DNA of 64,000 nucleotides, from contig NRSV01000051.1 of NCBI GenBank assembly GCA_002286855.1, positions 124,001 through 188,000 on the forward strand, in the 5' to 3' direction. This DNA comes from Bipolaris cookei (taxonomy: Eukaryota > Ascomycota > Dothideomycetes > Pleosporales > Pleosporaceae). Shown piece after piece: positions 43,299 to 56,090 of the stretch (positions within the stretch are counted from its first letter, which is position 1; each line of letters begins with the position of its first letter). The notes under the pieces were generated by a model. The model was given only the letters and a program-made list of their open reading frames with translations, was not told the origin of the DNA and searched no databases. The translations under genes and the position numbers were made by a program.

Positions 43299-46200
43299 TG
43301 CGGAATGAACGTGGGTAAGACGTAGTAATATATCCACAGGGTAAACTAGACAATAGCGATTCATATATTTTCCTTGTCTAATCTCAAAAACCAAAAAAAA
43401 ACAGGTGCGACAAAGGCAAACATAGCGCGAGACATTTATCTATATATCCTTATATCTATACTTGCTTTGAATATACTTAGAATCTTATATATTAAAAAAA
43501 TTTCCCTTCGGGGCGCACAGTCGCGCAAGGCTCGGGACATACAGTGTCGTCACCTTGCCTGCGTTTTTTATTCACCGAAGGGGGCGGGGTGGGGTGTCTT
43601 TCAATGTACGGTTATTATTTTGTTACAGCGCGCACCGTCGATTGAAGGGGATTGTTGCTGCCTACAATGGGGCTTTTGAAACTAGTAAATTCCATAGCTA
43701 AGACCCATATGTCCTTGGGACGGGGATGGGGGGAAGAGATAGCGTGGAGAAACCAAACTATATGCCGTAGCTTAAAGGGTACAGGATACACACGTAACGT
43801 ACTTTAGTTGTGAACACAGCGGCTGAAGCATACTAAGTAGGAGGCATGTGAAGAAAAAATGAGAAATGAACTACGCACTTGTTCTAATTTTAGTGTTTGG
43901 TAATTTAAGGGGCATATCAAGCCGCAGCAGAAAGGTCTTGTGACTATACTGGAGTCAAAGATATCAAATCCTCCTTTAACATTCTCAGACGAAGAGTAAA
44001 AAAAAGGGGGGGGGGACCATAGAGACCCTGAAATCCGATACTTCAAGGCGCTCCCCCATGACCTACGCGCTTTCAAGCGCCATTCGTGGCAGCTTTCTTA
44101 GGCTGGCTGCTCACGATACACCAATGGGCGCTATCAGCATGCAAGTAAGAGGAGACATATCGTCGGTATGAATAGGAAACTAAGCCCAGAGTCGTATCTG
44201 CTTGTCATGCTGCTGACGCCGCATGAGATATGTCTGCCAAAACGTTATGATTTCTGATTTTCTTCCCAGTCCTGCAACTGGCATGTTGTGAAAGGCGCTA
44301 GATGATCATATCACGACAGACCGATAGACCGGCAGGTAGATGGGGGGGGGGCTTTGCATCATGCATATCCCAAAAGACAGTGCCGACCGGTCTTATTGTC
44401 TTCTTTTTCGGAGGAAAAGGAGGGAAAACAAAGGAAATTCGTACCCGATCATACAGCGAACAGACCATGCGCTAGGAATCTTTCGACAGGCGAGAAAAGA
44501 AAGGAAAGGGGATTCTGGCATCATGCCATGTTCATATACCGTAATTGCACGTCTGATAGGATGCTAGAAGAAGGGTTTGCCACCGCCATGTAGTCATTGA
44601 GTTTCTTTGACACCCGAGGTCTCTAGTCGCTCGGCAGTCATTCGGGTTGTTATCCAAGATCCTCGTTTGAAAATTGGACACGAGAACAAAGTATGACGAG
44701 ACTCTGCAGCATGCCAGGGTGGCTAACACATCCAACGGTCGGGTCTCCATGGTACGGACATCAGCGGAGACGCCGAGATGGATTGAAGTTGCAAACGACA
44801 TTATCTTGAAAACTGCTGATAGTCATAGCCTCGAATGTACCCAGCTAGGTCAGAAATCTCCCAAACGCGAGGGCTATTGGTATAGACAAGGACCGGGTTT
44901 CTGCACTTCCTTCTCATCAAGTCGGATGGTAAGAAGAATGGTTGGTTCCTCTTATGATTTTGAAGGTAATCCCTAGAGAAAAACCCGGAACGACCGGCAT
45001 TTGGTGCGTTGGCATTGTTTGTTTCATTCATTGCTACAGCCGCTGCCTTGGCCAATTTGGATCAAAAGGATTACGACAGCTCACATTGACGGCATGTCTA
45101 GTGCCAGCTGTCGTGTTCAGCTGACACAAGTCACGAATAGCCTGCAGTTTCCAGGGGCAGATGATGGTCTAGCATTTGGTCCAGCTTATTTCAAACGGCA
45201 GTCCAACGAAAGTGTCCAACGACAACGGGGTGAGATGAGTATTAGCCATGATCCAAATTAGCTAAACTCGGTGGGTATAGTCGATACTCACTGGACAGTC
45301 ACTCGAGTAAAAAAATGCTTGTTTGGGGCGGGGTTAGCGTTGTGGAATCAATACAGCATCTGAATGTCGCGGAACTGTGGCGCCGCTGATTGTCCGTCCC
45401 CGGATTAAGGGATTTAGTATTCTGACACTTTTGTGGGGAACAGGCGTATCTTGTGACGACTCTCGTGTTGTGGTCTCTCTAGAAGCCGTTTTTTAGGCTT
45501 AGACTCGAACCACAGAGGAATGTGACTTGTGTAGCTAATCACATCTTGTAATGAACGCCTGACCGGTGATGTCCCAATTTGGAAAGAAAGGAGCTGTCCC
45601 CATTCATAGCCGCATCATTGGCTTCCACAACGTCCGCACAGACCAACCGTTCTTGAAGTGAGCCGGTAGAGGTGTAGCTATAGAGTGTTTGTCGTATGCG
45701 TAAATCTCAGGAAGTGACCGAAATTGGCGCTCGAAGGCTGTAGGCATAGCCTTCCAGGTTGGTTATCGAATTCGGCTTTTTGGTGCCCCCTACTTGTTAA
45801 AGAAACCAGGACCAAACAGAAAAGCCTTTGCTGTGAAGTCTTGGCTGACGTGTACTAGAGGCAGATGATCGTATGTTTAATCAGAAAAGCCCTCTGTACG
45901 TCATGTAGGTATGACGCTGGCATTTTACCTATCCTAGATGTATATGCCCCCATCGATAAGTGGTTGGAGGAGCTATTGAATTTTCTCTGGAGCACCAATT
46001 AACCAAGTGTTTGGTGTTAATATTGTGATTGTGCGGATGCTATCGGCCGCTCCGTACGACGCCAACGTTCGCTACCGAGCTGTGATGCTGCTAGCCAAAC
46101 CGAATTTCGTATTAGTATGCATTAAGGGAGGAGTAGCCTTAGACATTGCGTGATACTGGCATGCCAGAATGCTAATCGAAATTTCACAGTCTCTTCGGCT

Positions 46201-49200
46201 GTTGAAGATATGGATGCCGTGGCAATCTGGTTGTGCAGATCGGCGCCTTGCGAAACACCAATGGGCATTGCAAACAAAGGGTACAAGAGCGTTTATAAGC
46301 CGGAAGTCGAATCAAAGTAGGGTTTATCGCCTCCTAGTGACTCGGGTAGCCGTTGGCGTAAGCTGTGCTGGTTCAACAGTTCCACTGGATCCGTTGTGCG
46401 AGTCTTCGGTCTGTAGAAGATGAGCGGTTCGCGCACTTAGGCTAGCTGCCATCCTGTAATCGAAGTCGATTCCAGTCTCGTGTTCTCTGCGCCAAACGGG
46501 CTGATCGAGGAACGGGCTGAGGGTACGACAAGACATGCCCATAGCGGTATCACCTGCGCTCGCTCGCGCACGAGGTAGAGAAGGAGCCCATGTTTGCAAG
46601 AAAACAAGTGAGATGCGTATGAGTTGGCTACCGCTTCACTCCTAGAACCAGCGAAATGCTAGCTCAACCATGAACGGCCCCCGGCGCAATGTCGGCGCGG
46701 GCGCTGTCATCAGTCGTCGCAAGTCCTTCATCAAAGAAGGGTTTGCGTCGGCGGGTCCAATGGCTAAACCCCTTGAACTTGGTTGACAAATCTACAGACG
46801 GGCTATCCAATCGTAATCCATTGTCCCGTGGTAAGCAAATTTGGCTTCATTGTTGTTTGTAGATGTTAGTTTCATCGTCGATAATTCATACCGCTATGGA
46901 AAGATGAATTCCTCAGTTCAAGCAAGCATCGAACCATGTTAGGTTTTTTTTCGGTCATTTGATCAGGGAGACCCGGAATAGCAGTGCTTGTGCAACAGTT
47001 CATACGCAACAATCAACAGACAGCAATTGCGCCAGCGTGGCAACCATGCAGCGTCCAGCCTTTGTCGAGTCGGCTGAGACAATCGAGAAGGGTCTATGAT
47101 GTTTTCTGGTTTTCCGACAATGCATTTGAGGCGGCTGCAGGTCGCCATGAATCTATCGATCATGGCCACTGCTTTGATGCCGGTCATGAGTGTCACGGGA
47201 CAGACGGGAGGCGGCAGCTGGCTGTGTCTCGATAGTAGACGCCGCACAGGGCCGTCGAGTGCTTGGTAGCCTCCAAGTGTACAGTAAAATCTCTCGAAGG
47301 GGCAATCTCCTGAGCCTTCTCAGCCACCGTGTCCGTCTTTGCTTTCAACGGCTGTCGTGCTAGGATGCAAGAGATGCCATGGAAAGTGCCGAAATCGCCA
47401 GAGAGAGAGAGAGCGCGCACAATGTGCGGTGAGGTGCTCGGAAAATAAGCGGCAGGCGTGCCTCTGCATCTCCCCTCGGAGAGGGCGTCAGATGACGGAC
47501 CGGAAGTGGAAAGCGAAGAGGGCCCGGGACAATTCCATGTTGGCTGCTGCGGCAAGCCTGGCGGCTTGCGTCCTTTACTCGAGAAGCTGATGACGGGCTG
47601 GCGATTGGATCAGGGCAGACATGAGCCTTTTACCTCGAGGCAGGGAATGCAATGCGAAGCAGTGGGCACTCATGGCGCGTCAGCCCCCATGGCGTGGTGG
47701 ATGGCCACAACGTGCGAGACAGACACATGAACGCGACGGGGCATGGGAAGTCAGACGTCGTCCCACAAGCACTGGCCGTCTCCGTCTGGGCCGGGAGAGG
47801 GCCTCTTTGTGTCGAGGCTGTGGGCGCTGCACATAGATACTTACACACACAGACACGATGACGGTGGGGGGTTTTGGAAGTTTGCGGACGAGTGTCGTAC
47901 GACGGGGAGCAGCAGGTGCCAAGGGCGGGCTAGTATCGAAAGGGGGAAGGGGCGGGTACAAGCGGGGGGGAAAGAACAGCCGCGGGAAGGTGCACGTCAC
48001 CACCGGGCGGTCCTTCCCGATTCCCTGCTCTGCCGCCTGCGCAGGCCATGGCATGCCCTTGATGCCCTTGGTCGTTCGCTCGTCCGCCCGTCTGGCCTGT
48101 CCATTGCCTGTCCGTCGTGTCGACAATCCAAGGGAGCCGCCGCGGAGGGCGACGGCGGCCCATCGCTCTGCGCCATCGTCCCCCCTTGGCCCCCCACCCC
48201 CTCTCTGACCACCACTACCACCACTGCCCCTACCATGCCCCCAGTCTCAATATGCCGTTCGCCGCGTCCATCTCGTACCGTAGCCCGACAAGCAGCCGCT
48301 GACACTACGTGACTTGCTGCAGCCGCTGGGAGCACTGGCTGGCTCTACCCGCTTTCGGAGCTTTGCGCAGTCAACCACCCACTGTGCCGGGTCGGGGTGT
48401 GAGTGCCTGTATGTGGATGGGCGAGGGCGCGGTGGGCAGGGAAATGGACGCTGGAAAGTCTCTATTCTGGCGCTGCGAGGTGCTCTAACCCAAACATCCA
48501 GGCCATGCAACACCTGCGCATCGCTCGCTGGCTGTGGCGCCCGTGTGTGTGTGCATGTGTGCGTGAAAGTGTGTGCATGTCTCAGCATTCTCCTCCTCCT
48601 CCTTCTCATCTCCAGTCACCTCGAGCGGCTCCCTCCAGGCCAGGTAGTCTTGTTGCGCTCGCTCTCTGTGACGGGTAGTGGGCTTGAGCCTAATCCCACT
48701 CTCGCTGTCTGGTACTCACCTTCACCCTCAACCCCCGCGGGACGACCTGTCGTCTGCCAGCGGCTCTCGGCCCGTGGCGCTCCTAGCTACGCCTGGATTG
48801 GGCCTCTCCACCATCGGCTGCTGAGTGGACGCCGCCCGTGACTGATGATCCAATGCAGCGAGGCTGTGGCAAGAGCAAACTATGGTCATCTGTCTGCCCC
48901 ATGGGTTATTCTGGGCGGCTGGCCCAGAGGTGAAACATTGACGACCCAGCACTGCGGTCGTGAACCTGTCGTGTCGAGTCGGGCCCCGATCGGAGCATGC
49001 TGTTGTAGTCAATGTTCCTGCATCGCTGCACGGGATTGTGATGCCTTTGCTGGCCGAGCCAATCGACGGGCCGTGAGGCGGTGGGTCAGAGAGCAGGGAG
49101 TGCTAAGCTCAGCGTGGGCCAGAAGTCTACTCGAGCACTGTGATTCTAGGCATTGGCGAAGACGATCCCTCCATGGCTTCGGAGATATTCACTCGCTGCT

Positions 49201-50970
49201 TTGGGAAAGGCTTGTTGCTGCAGTTTGCAAATGTTACCGTGGTGCTAGAAAACGGCCACCGTCTGAGCGATACGGATGATTTGCTTGGGGCTGAATCTTG
49301 ATCCGGCACGTCTACCATGCATGCCTCACGCCTATACTTACTTGGCAGGCACTTCTCCTTTGAGCCAACAGATCCGTCATGGCCCTAGTCTGCTTCTACC
49401 CCATATCGAGCTGTAGCGCTGTCTGCCTGTCAACACTACTTCTACTGCCCGCTCTTGGTCGGCAGCCTTTGGTATCCTTGACACACCCTTCCCATATCCC
49501 ATCTTGTCCGTCACCACTCACTTCCCCGGACCCACTATTTCCAGCAATCTCCTCCAAATCATTATCTTGACACCACAAACCGGTACCCTACCAGCCTCGC
49601 AGATCACGGGGCTGTTAATCCTGGTGAGCTTGTGCAACATCCTGAAAGCAAGAGATGAATTTCGAATAGAGAGCACAGGGCATATATGCCTCAACCCCTA
49701 CACCGTACAATTCCTACGCATACCGAGCCAGGCTCATATCCATTACTACTTGACCGTGGTATTATCCTTGTCAGTCCAAGCTATACTTGATAACTTTCGC
49801 CCTGGTGCAGACAGCACACCTTCTGTCTGCCAACAATCAGCGCAGATCCCGCAGTTGCCTATAGATTGCTCACTCTCCGACCACAAGCCAGCATTCTTGC
49901 GGCAACAGCCACGATTGAATACCAGTCGACGCCACATAATCTCTTTTGGAAGGCGGCTGCATAACCTGGTAAGTTCGAAACCGTGTGGCGCGACATACGC
50001 CTTGATTCAACTTTGCGAGATTGACAGTTGATAGTATACAACATCAGAGTGGTCCCCTTCCCACTTTTGTCACCACCAGAAACTCCTGGCACCAAACGGC
50101 GGGGTTACGATTTGTACTTGTCTGTGCTCTGAATTTGACATCCCGGATTCCTGGAGTGCAGGAAGAAACAAAGCGCAACTGTGGGTCTTTCACTCTGCGG
50201 AGACAAGCCGTTCGACTCCCAGGGCGTCGCGCAGCCGCTGTGAGTGACATCAACACATATTACACTGCATCGCACGTCCCTCAAAAAAACCAAGCCTGTC
50301 AGTCAGTCCATCTTCTCCTCCTCCGTTGCCACGACCAGCGCATTGACAAGACGCAGCATTGGGGCCAATACAGGCGTTGCAGTATCTGCGTCATCAAGTT
50401 GAGCGGCGCGTCCCTCACAAGTCCAAGGTGCAAATCAACAGGCGCACTGCGGTGACTGCTATTGATTTACTGCACTCTACCCAGGCCGAGCATCAGCGTC
50501 AACAGAGCCTAGCTCCCCCAGTAAAGCGCAGCGGCAGCTAATCGAGGATCCATTCCACCCTTGTGCCGGCTAAACCACAGAGATTGCCTGAAGCGAACCA
50601 ACAGCGGCTCGAAACGAGCTTGCCCGGCTTGACCACCATCCCGTTTCAGCAACCCTCTCGCAGCCGCCCCGGCGCGCCGAAACTTACCATTAGAACCGCT
50701 ACGCAAGCCGCTGACTCGCTTGATCGATCCGCATCTTAGCCCACGGTGCGAAGCAGTTCGGCTGTAGCGGACTTCTGTCAGCAGCGAATCCTCTTGACAC
50801 TACCGGCGCCATTGAATTAGACCCAGACTGTCGGGATTCCGGTGCAGAATTTCCAGAGCAGAGAGGGCGGCATTAGATTGAGTCGCTCGCAAGGCTCATT
50901 GCGCTCCCACGGGCTCTCTTCGGCTTCGACCATACATAGCAAAGCGGCAGTGCGTCGATTGCTAAATACC

Positions 50971-53818
50971 ATGATGAATCAAGGTAAGTCAGATTCACAC
51001 GTATTTCCAACCCACATGCAGCATATGGACAAAAAATTGCTATCCCATCATCCCATCACTTTCCCTCAGTCGTTGGCTCTAAGCGCTGCACTCTTTCAGC
51101 CATCACCTTGCGCCCTTCTCCGCACTCTTTCCACGCCCGTCATTCCTGCATTCACTCTTATATTGCACTACAACACGTCCAGTGCATCGGCTGTTCTCCG
51201 ACCCCTCTTCCCACGGCAGCACGCTACGGACGTGGTATTTTGCCCATCCGTACAGTCTGCTTTTGCACCCTTGCTCTGCCACCCGGTCGCTGTGCCGCGT
51301 GTGCGACGGCGTCTCACACGTGCCCTAATCTACGCTCCATTGCGCACCTGTGCACGTTGCCTGTTGTTGTCACACGTCTTGTTCAACAACACACTGTTTG
51401 GGTGAATTCGATTGGCTAACGTGCAGGATAAGCAGTGCTGCAACCACCGCCGTCGTTGGCATCAGAAAACCCTTTCTCTTCGGAGGAAGGATATATCGAT
51501 CATATTGGCGCGCATACACATCATAACTCATTCGCAAGCGTACCCGATCAGTTCAGGCGCGAGCCAGTCCTGACACACACAGCAGCCGGTCTCCACCAAG
51601 GCTCGATTGCAGGCTGCTACGGTACACACCGTCCCGACAGTGCGTAAGTATGAAGGCTCTCATTGGCTGTTTTGTTCCCGTCTGGCATGGCAAGCTCGGT
51701 GGTGTTGCCTAGCCCTGTGGCCCCCGAGCCTGCATCCCTCGACGCCTCTCTCGCCCGGTGCAGCCCAAGCGTAGCCTTCCCCTACTCCGAAACAAACACG
51801 TCGTTAATGTCCTTGATCATACTCGCCGTCGCACACGTATCATATGCATGGCATACTCGGTCTTCCCAACAGGCCGGTCTGTCGTATTGATCACACGACA
51901 AATCTTGCGGTAATGCGGTACCGCCCCTGGCCTGCTTGACGACTTAAATCGTGCCATCCTACCGGCTGGTTACACATGGTTATCGTTGGCATCACTCTGG
52001 TCAAATGGCTTGTTTTGTGGATTAGACTGACTCGTGCCTGTAGCTATCAGGCGAGTGCGGCTCTCTCAGATTCAGGGTCTGCGTCCATATCTACTTCGCC
52101 TAGTTCAAACGCTTCTTCGGCACTAGCACACTCGTACGCAACATTTCCGCAGACGGTTGCAACGACATTTCCCAATCATTTACCCCTAGTGTTCAACTCT
52201 GCCTGTGGGTACGGCGCTGGCATGTCCTCGACTCGACGACTGTAAGTATTCCAAGATTTCACACTCGAGCGTGTGAAACCCGACGGGCATGCACGTCCGC
52301 TGACGACTACATGGTAGAAATGACGCACCGTCAACGGCCATGTTACCCACAGCAAGATCACCGGGGCTAGGCCACTCTGTGTCACCGTCCATGGGTTCAT
52401 CGGCTAGAGACAACTATACGACAGGGACGTCTGCCATGCATAGATATTCACACACCCTGTCCCCTCGCTCCGATCTGTCTGGCTACACCTCCCAATCCGA
52501 TACTCCCAGGAGCGTACTTCCGACAGCCATGCCCTTGACTACTTACAATAATGGCTACCATGCGGGCGCCTACGTACCGCCCACCGGTTCGCCTGAATCG
52601 CCGCCGTTCAATGCTCAGTCGACCTGGGGTACAATCATCTGCGACGGTACTACAGTGACACCCACCCTCGACGCTAAGATTGAAAAGGGCTTCTTCTACT
52701 CAAGCGACCACGTATGGACCTGCTATCGGCGGAACTACTTTGCTGTGAACGTGTCATATCAACTCTCGCCATGGACTCCCAACGGACGACTATACCTAGA
52801 TCAGAACAATAGCAAGCCAAGCGAGCAAATACAGTCGATGGCTGTTTCCCTTGGAGCTGCTGTAGATGGAGCATCGGGAAAGACAATTGAGCTGATTCAG
52901 CATACTCCCAAGCGCGACAAGGGCCCCCAGCTAGCCATGAAAAAGGAGCTGCTGGCACCGACGCCACCAGGCAAAAGTCATGAGCACGGCAGTTATGCGC
53001 TAAATAGCTTTCATCAAACGTCAGCAGTAGTAGGCCCTCATCTTCCGCTGCAAAACGAGAACGAGTCGTCGCAGCAATATTCTCCTACAAGCCATAGCAG
53101 TAGCAACTATCAGCATTCGTTTGAGCGCATCCAGTTTAAATCGGCAACGGCCAACAACGGCAAGCGTCGAGCGCAACAGCAATACTATCATCTGATTGTA
53201 GAGCTGTGGGCGAATGTACAGAAGCCGCAGGAGGATGGGCCAAGGTGGGTCAAGGTGGCAGCTCGCTTGTCCCATCCGGTCGTTGTCCGGGGACGGTCGC
53301 CCAGTCATTATCAGAACGAAGGCCCACATAATGCCAGCACATCCAGAGGTGCACCTGGCTCGGGCTTGGGTGGTAGCGGCCATCATGGGCTGGGGTCCAA
53401 CGGCCGCATGTCCTACTCAAGCTACGGCAACGCCATGTCTGGTAGTGGTACGACAGGCATGGGCGGGAGCATGTATCGCGGTAACACATACTCGTTGGAC
53501 CCAAGTCCGGTTGGCAGCCATTCAATCAGTTCATCAAGCTCTTTGAGTGGGGGAGGCATTCAAGGAATCGTTGGTGACCAACAATTGGTCGAGGACAGTG
53601 ACAGCAAGATGATGGATACGCCGCACGACTACTTGTACTTTCCAGCCCCAATCTACGAGAGCAGCCCAAGCAAGTTTGAAGGCACACTTCCGCAACCAGA
53701 TCGTAGGGTTAAGGAAGAATACCCCAGTGCTGCGTGGCAAGGGGGAGGGTGCGGCCGATTCCAAGGCATAGAAAGTAGCCGCGGCTACTACCCTGATGTC
53801 CAAACGCACACATATTGA
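50971..53818 (+). CDS. vib-1: NDT80/PhoG-family transcription factor VIB-1/XprG
   Basis: Exons 50971-50983, 51436-51643, 52044-52241 and 52318-53818 give 639 residues, with phase kept throughout. The first coding exon is 13 nt (ATGATGAATCAAG) and reads on into LQPPPSLASENPFSSEEGYI. The NDT80 DNA-binding domain runs from about residue 241 (WGTIICDGTTVTPTLDAKIE) to about 471 (AARLSHPVVVRGRSP), with the typical YQLSPWTPNGRLYLDQ segment. The C-terminus is Gly/Ser-rich. In Neurospora VIB-1 controls heterokaryon-incompatibility and secreted enzyme genes; XprG controls proteases and starvation responses in Aspergillus. Introns 1 and 2 are long (452 and 400 bp), unusual for this window. The exact start is the least certain part. 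Confidence 0.88.
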
Positions 53819-55121
53819 GACTGTGGATTCTGTGGCGGCTTTGTTTGTTGATGTTACAGAGCAAGGATGGCTTGGCCAAGACAAGTTGGATGGATTCCCC
53901 TTGCAACCGCCCCGCACTTGGATTACACTCGGAGCGAACGACGCACAGACTGATGTTATGAATACCACCGCAGAGTATAGATGCGAAGTATGAGAGGCAT
54001 GGATATCACATTACGCTCGACAAAGGCTGCATGGGGGTCAGGCACCAGCATGCTGGCCGCAGTGCAACACTCAGGGTATTACTATATCTGGGACACCTGT
54101 GATCAACAATGGCTGGTTGTAGTACTGTCACTGGTGATGGGTGGGCCAAGTGCTGTAGCTGCAATGGGTATGTGGTGAGTGGCGTGTTGCTGGCTCGCTT
54201 TTGCTTCGTTTTTTTCTCTACACATGCAAACCTCATTGTTAACCATGTACCATGTCGCGGCGCTGATCGTCTCATGGCACAACGAAAGTACGACTTCATT
54301 TCACTTTTCTCATTTCGTTTCTAGGTACTATTTGCAGGTTCATGTTTGCTTTTTTCTTTTTTTTTACGATGGTTAGCTTCGGGGTATAAAAGAAGTGTGC
54401 AAACAGGTGTTCAGGAAGATGCAGGCATTGGTACTGGGCACTCTCATGGTTATGTATGTGCATGGCGCATGGTGCATGGCGCATGAGGGTTCAAAAAGCA
54501 TCTGGTCGTCCCCTCTTTGCCCGTTTGGGCCGTTTCTGGCCGGCCTGCTTCGGTATGTGTCCTGATGGGCTTTGCAGAGACGGTGAGTTAGGGTTTTGTG
54601 AGTAATGAGTGGTTACGAAACATGTTATTCAGAGCTGGGCATTGAAGGCGGGGGAGAAAGCAGATGAGAAGATGGGAAGTGCGCGTGAAGGCTGATGATG
54701 GCGGCCCCTTGTCTGTTGTATGATTATGTAGCGTCCTAAAAGCTTTGTGCTAGTTGTGCGAATGCAGGCGGCCCCAGTTTTATTTCACGGCCTGGAGCGC
54801 AGTTTTTGCTTTTTGTAAAATGTTCCGCGGCGTGGTGGGTATAGTAGCGAGAGGTGGTGAGGTGAGGTTCTTGTAGGCTCTAGCGCTCCGTCTCTAGCGT
54901 GGGGTCTTTCCGCCTTCCCCCCGCCTTGCGCCCGCTCAGGGATCGGCGGCAGCGGCCAAAAGTTTGACGGGACTGCGCGGTCTCGGCCTGCCACACTTGT
55001 CACGTCATTGCAACCTCCATCACCCTGGCCTGCCTTACCCTGTTCTGTCTTGTCCTTGTCTTGTCCCCATTCCACAGCGCTTTCTCTGCTGCTTCCCCAA
55101 GCACGCCCGCCCATCGCCACC
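53819..55121. other. Intergenic, 1.3 kb
   Basis: 3' flank of VIB-1/XprG and promoter of SRP receptor beta. Short GCATGG-type direct repeats lie at about 54,455-54,485. No gene is seen. Confidence 0.5.
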
Positions 55122-56090
55122 ATGGCTTGGTATGATCAGGACAGCTGGCTCACGGCAGCCTTTGCGCCAAACCCCACGACCATAATCGTCACGCTTCTCG
55201 TCGCTCTGGTGCTGCCGATACTAGTGCATAGCTTTCTCTACAGAAAAGCCGCGGCCGCTGCTCAGCTGCCCACCTTCCTGCTCGTCGGCCCGAGCGGAAG
55301 CGGCAAAACGGCCTTTGCGACTCTGGTATGTATAGTTCCCCTCGCCACGGCCAACGCAGCTGCAATGAGTGACCCAGCCCATGGCTAACCCAGGCCCCCT
55401 TCACAGGCTGAGCGGAGCGCCTCGACCCAGACACACACGTCGACGACGCCCCTGAGCGTCTCCGCCCTGCTCCCCAGCCCCCACGTCCCCGCATCCTCGC
55501 ACTACCGTTCCCCAGGCGACCCAGCATACGAACGCTCGCGCAACTTCCGCCTCCTCGACACTCCCGGCCACGGCAAGCTGCGCCACCACGCCACCTCGCA
55601 ACTCGCAGACCCAAAGAACATCCGCGCCATCATCTTCATGCTCGACGCTGCTCAGCTCGCCGACGACGCTGGTCTCACCGAAGCGGCAGAGTACCTCCAC
55701 GACGTGCTTCTTTCCCTGCAAAAACGATACACGAATGCTACATCAAGCAAAGGGCCCAAGGAAATCCCCGTGCTTATTGCAGCGAATAAACTGGACCTTT
55801 TCACTGCGTTGCCGGAGCATTTGGTTAGGAATTCGCTTGAGAAAGCTATCACTGAGATTAGGAATAATAGGGCTAAGGCGCTGAGGGATGGCGGGGCGGC
55901 GCTGAGTGGAGGCGAGGATGAGGTGGATGAGGAGAAGGAGTGGCTTGGCGAGGGGGGTGAGGGGGCGTTTAGCTTTGAGCAGATGGGGGAGAGTAGGACG
56001 AGTGTTGAGGTTGTGGGCGGGAATGTGGTGGGTGGGAAGTCGGGGCCTGGGCTGGATGGGTGGTGGAAGTGGATTGCGGAGCAGCTTTGA
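55122..56090 (+). CDS. SRP102: Signal recognition particle receptor subunit beta
   Basis: Exons 55122-55325 and 55407-56090 (81-bp intron, phase 0) give 295 residues from MAWYDQDSWLTAAFAPNP. An N-terminal transmembrane anchor is at about 21-40. An Arf/Ras-like GTPase domain follows, with P-loop GPSGSGKT at 56-63, switch DTPGH at 119-123 and specificity motif NKLD at 195-198. A Glu/Gly-rich insert precedes the C-terminal WWKWIAEQL. The protein anchors the SRP receptor alpha subunit at the ER membrane for co-translational targeting. The first exon ends just after the P-loop. Confidence 0.92.

Larger units (their letters stand above)
42551..50970. other. 8.4-kb gene-free region upstream of VIB-1/XprG
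   Basis: I find no frame with recognisable protein character. The first part (42.6-44 kb) is AT-rich with simple repeats; 46-49 kb is GC-richer, with chance long frames on both strands. A short inverted pair CCCTTCGG/CCGAAGGGG lies at about 43,503-43,586. TG-rich tracts occur near 48,545. The distal part is likely promoter and spliced leader of the VIB-1/XprG gene; non-coding RNA genes cannot be excluded. Confidence 0.55.

Noticed and set aside
45501..45510. tRNA B-box-like sequence on the minus strand
   Set aside because: The flanking five bases do not pair to form a T-arm and no A box or acceptor stem is seen.
47680..48840. Open frames of 100-190 codons in the GC-rich part of the gene-free region
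   Set aside because: Frames on both strands overlap, are Arg/Pro/Ala-rich and show no recognisable motif.
18240..53818. Functional link between the NLR fragments and VIB-1/XprG, an incompatibility regulator
   Set aside because: They lie about 30 kb apart with housekeeping genes between, and the NLR copies are truncated; proximity alone gives no support.
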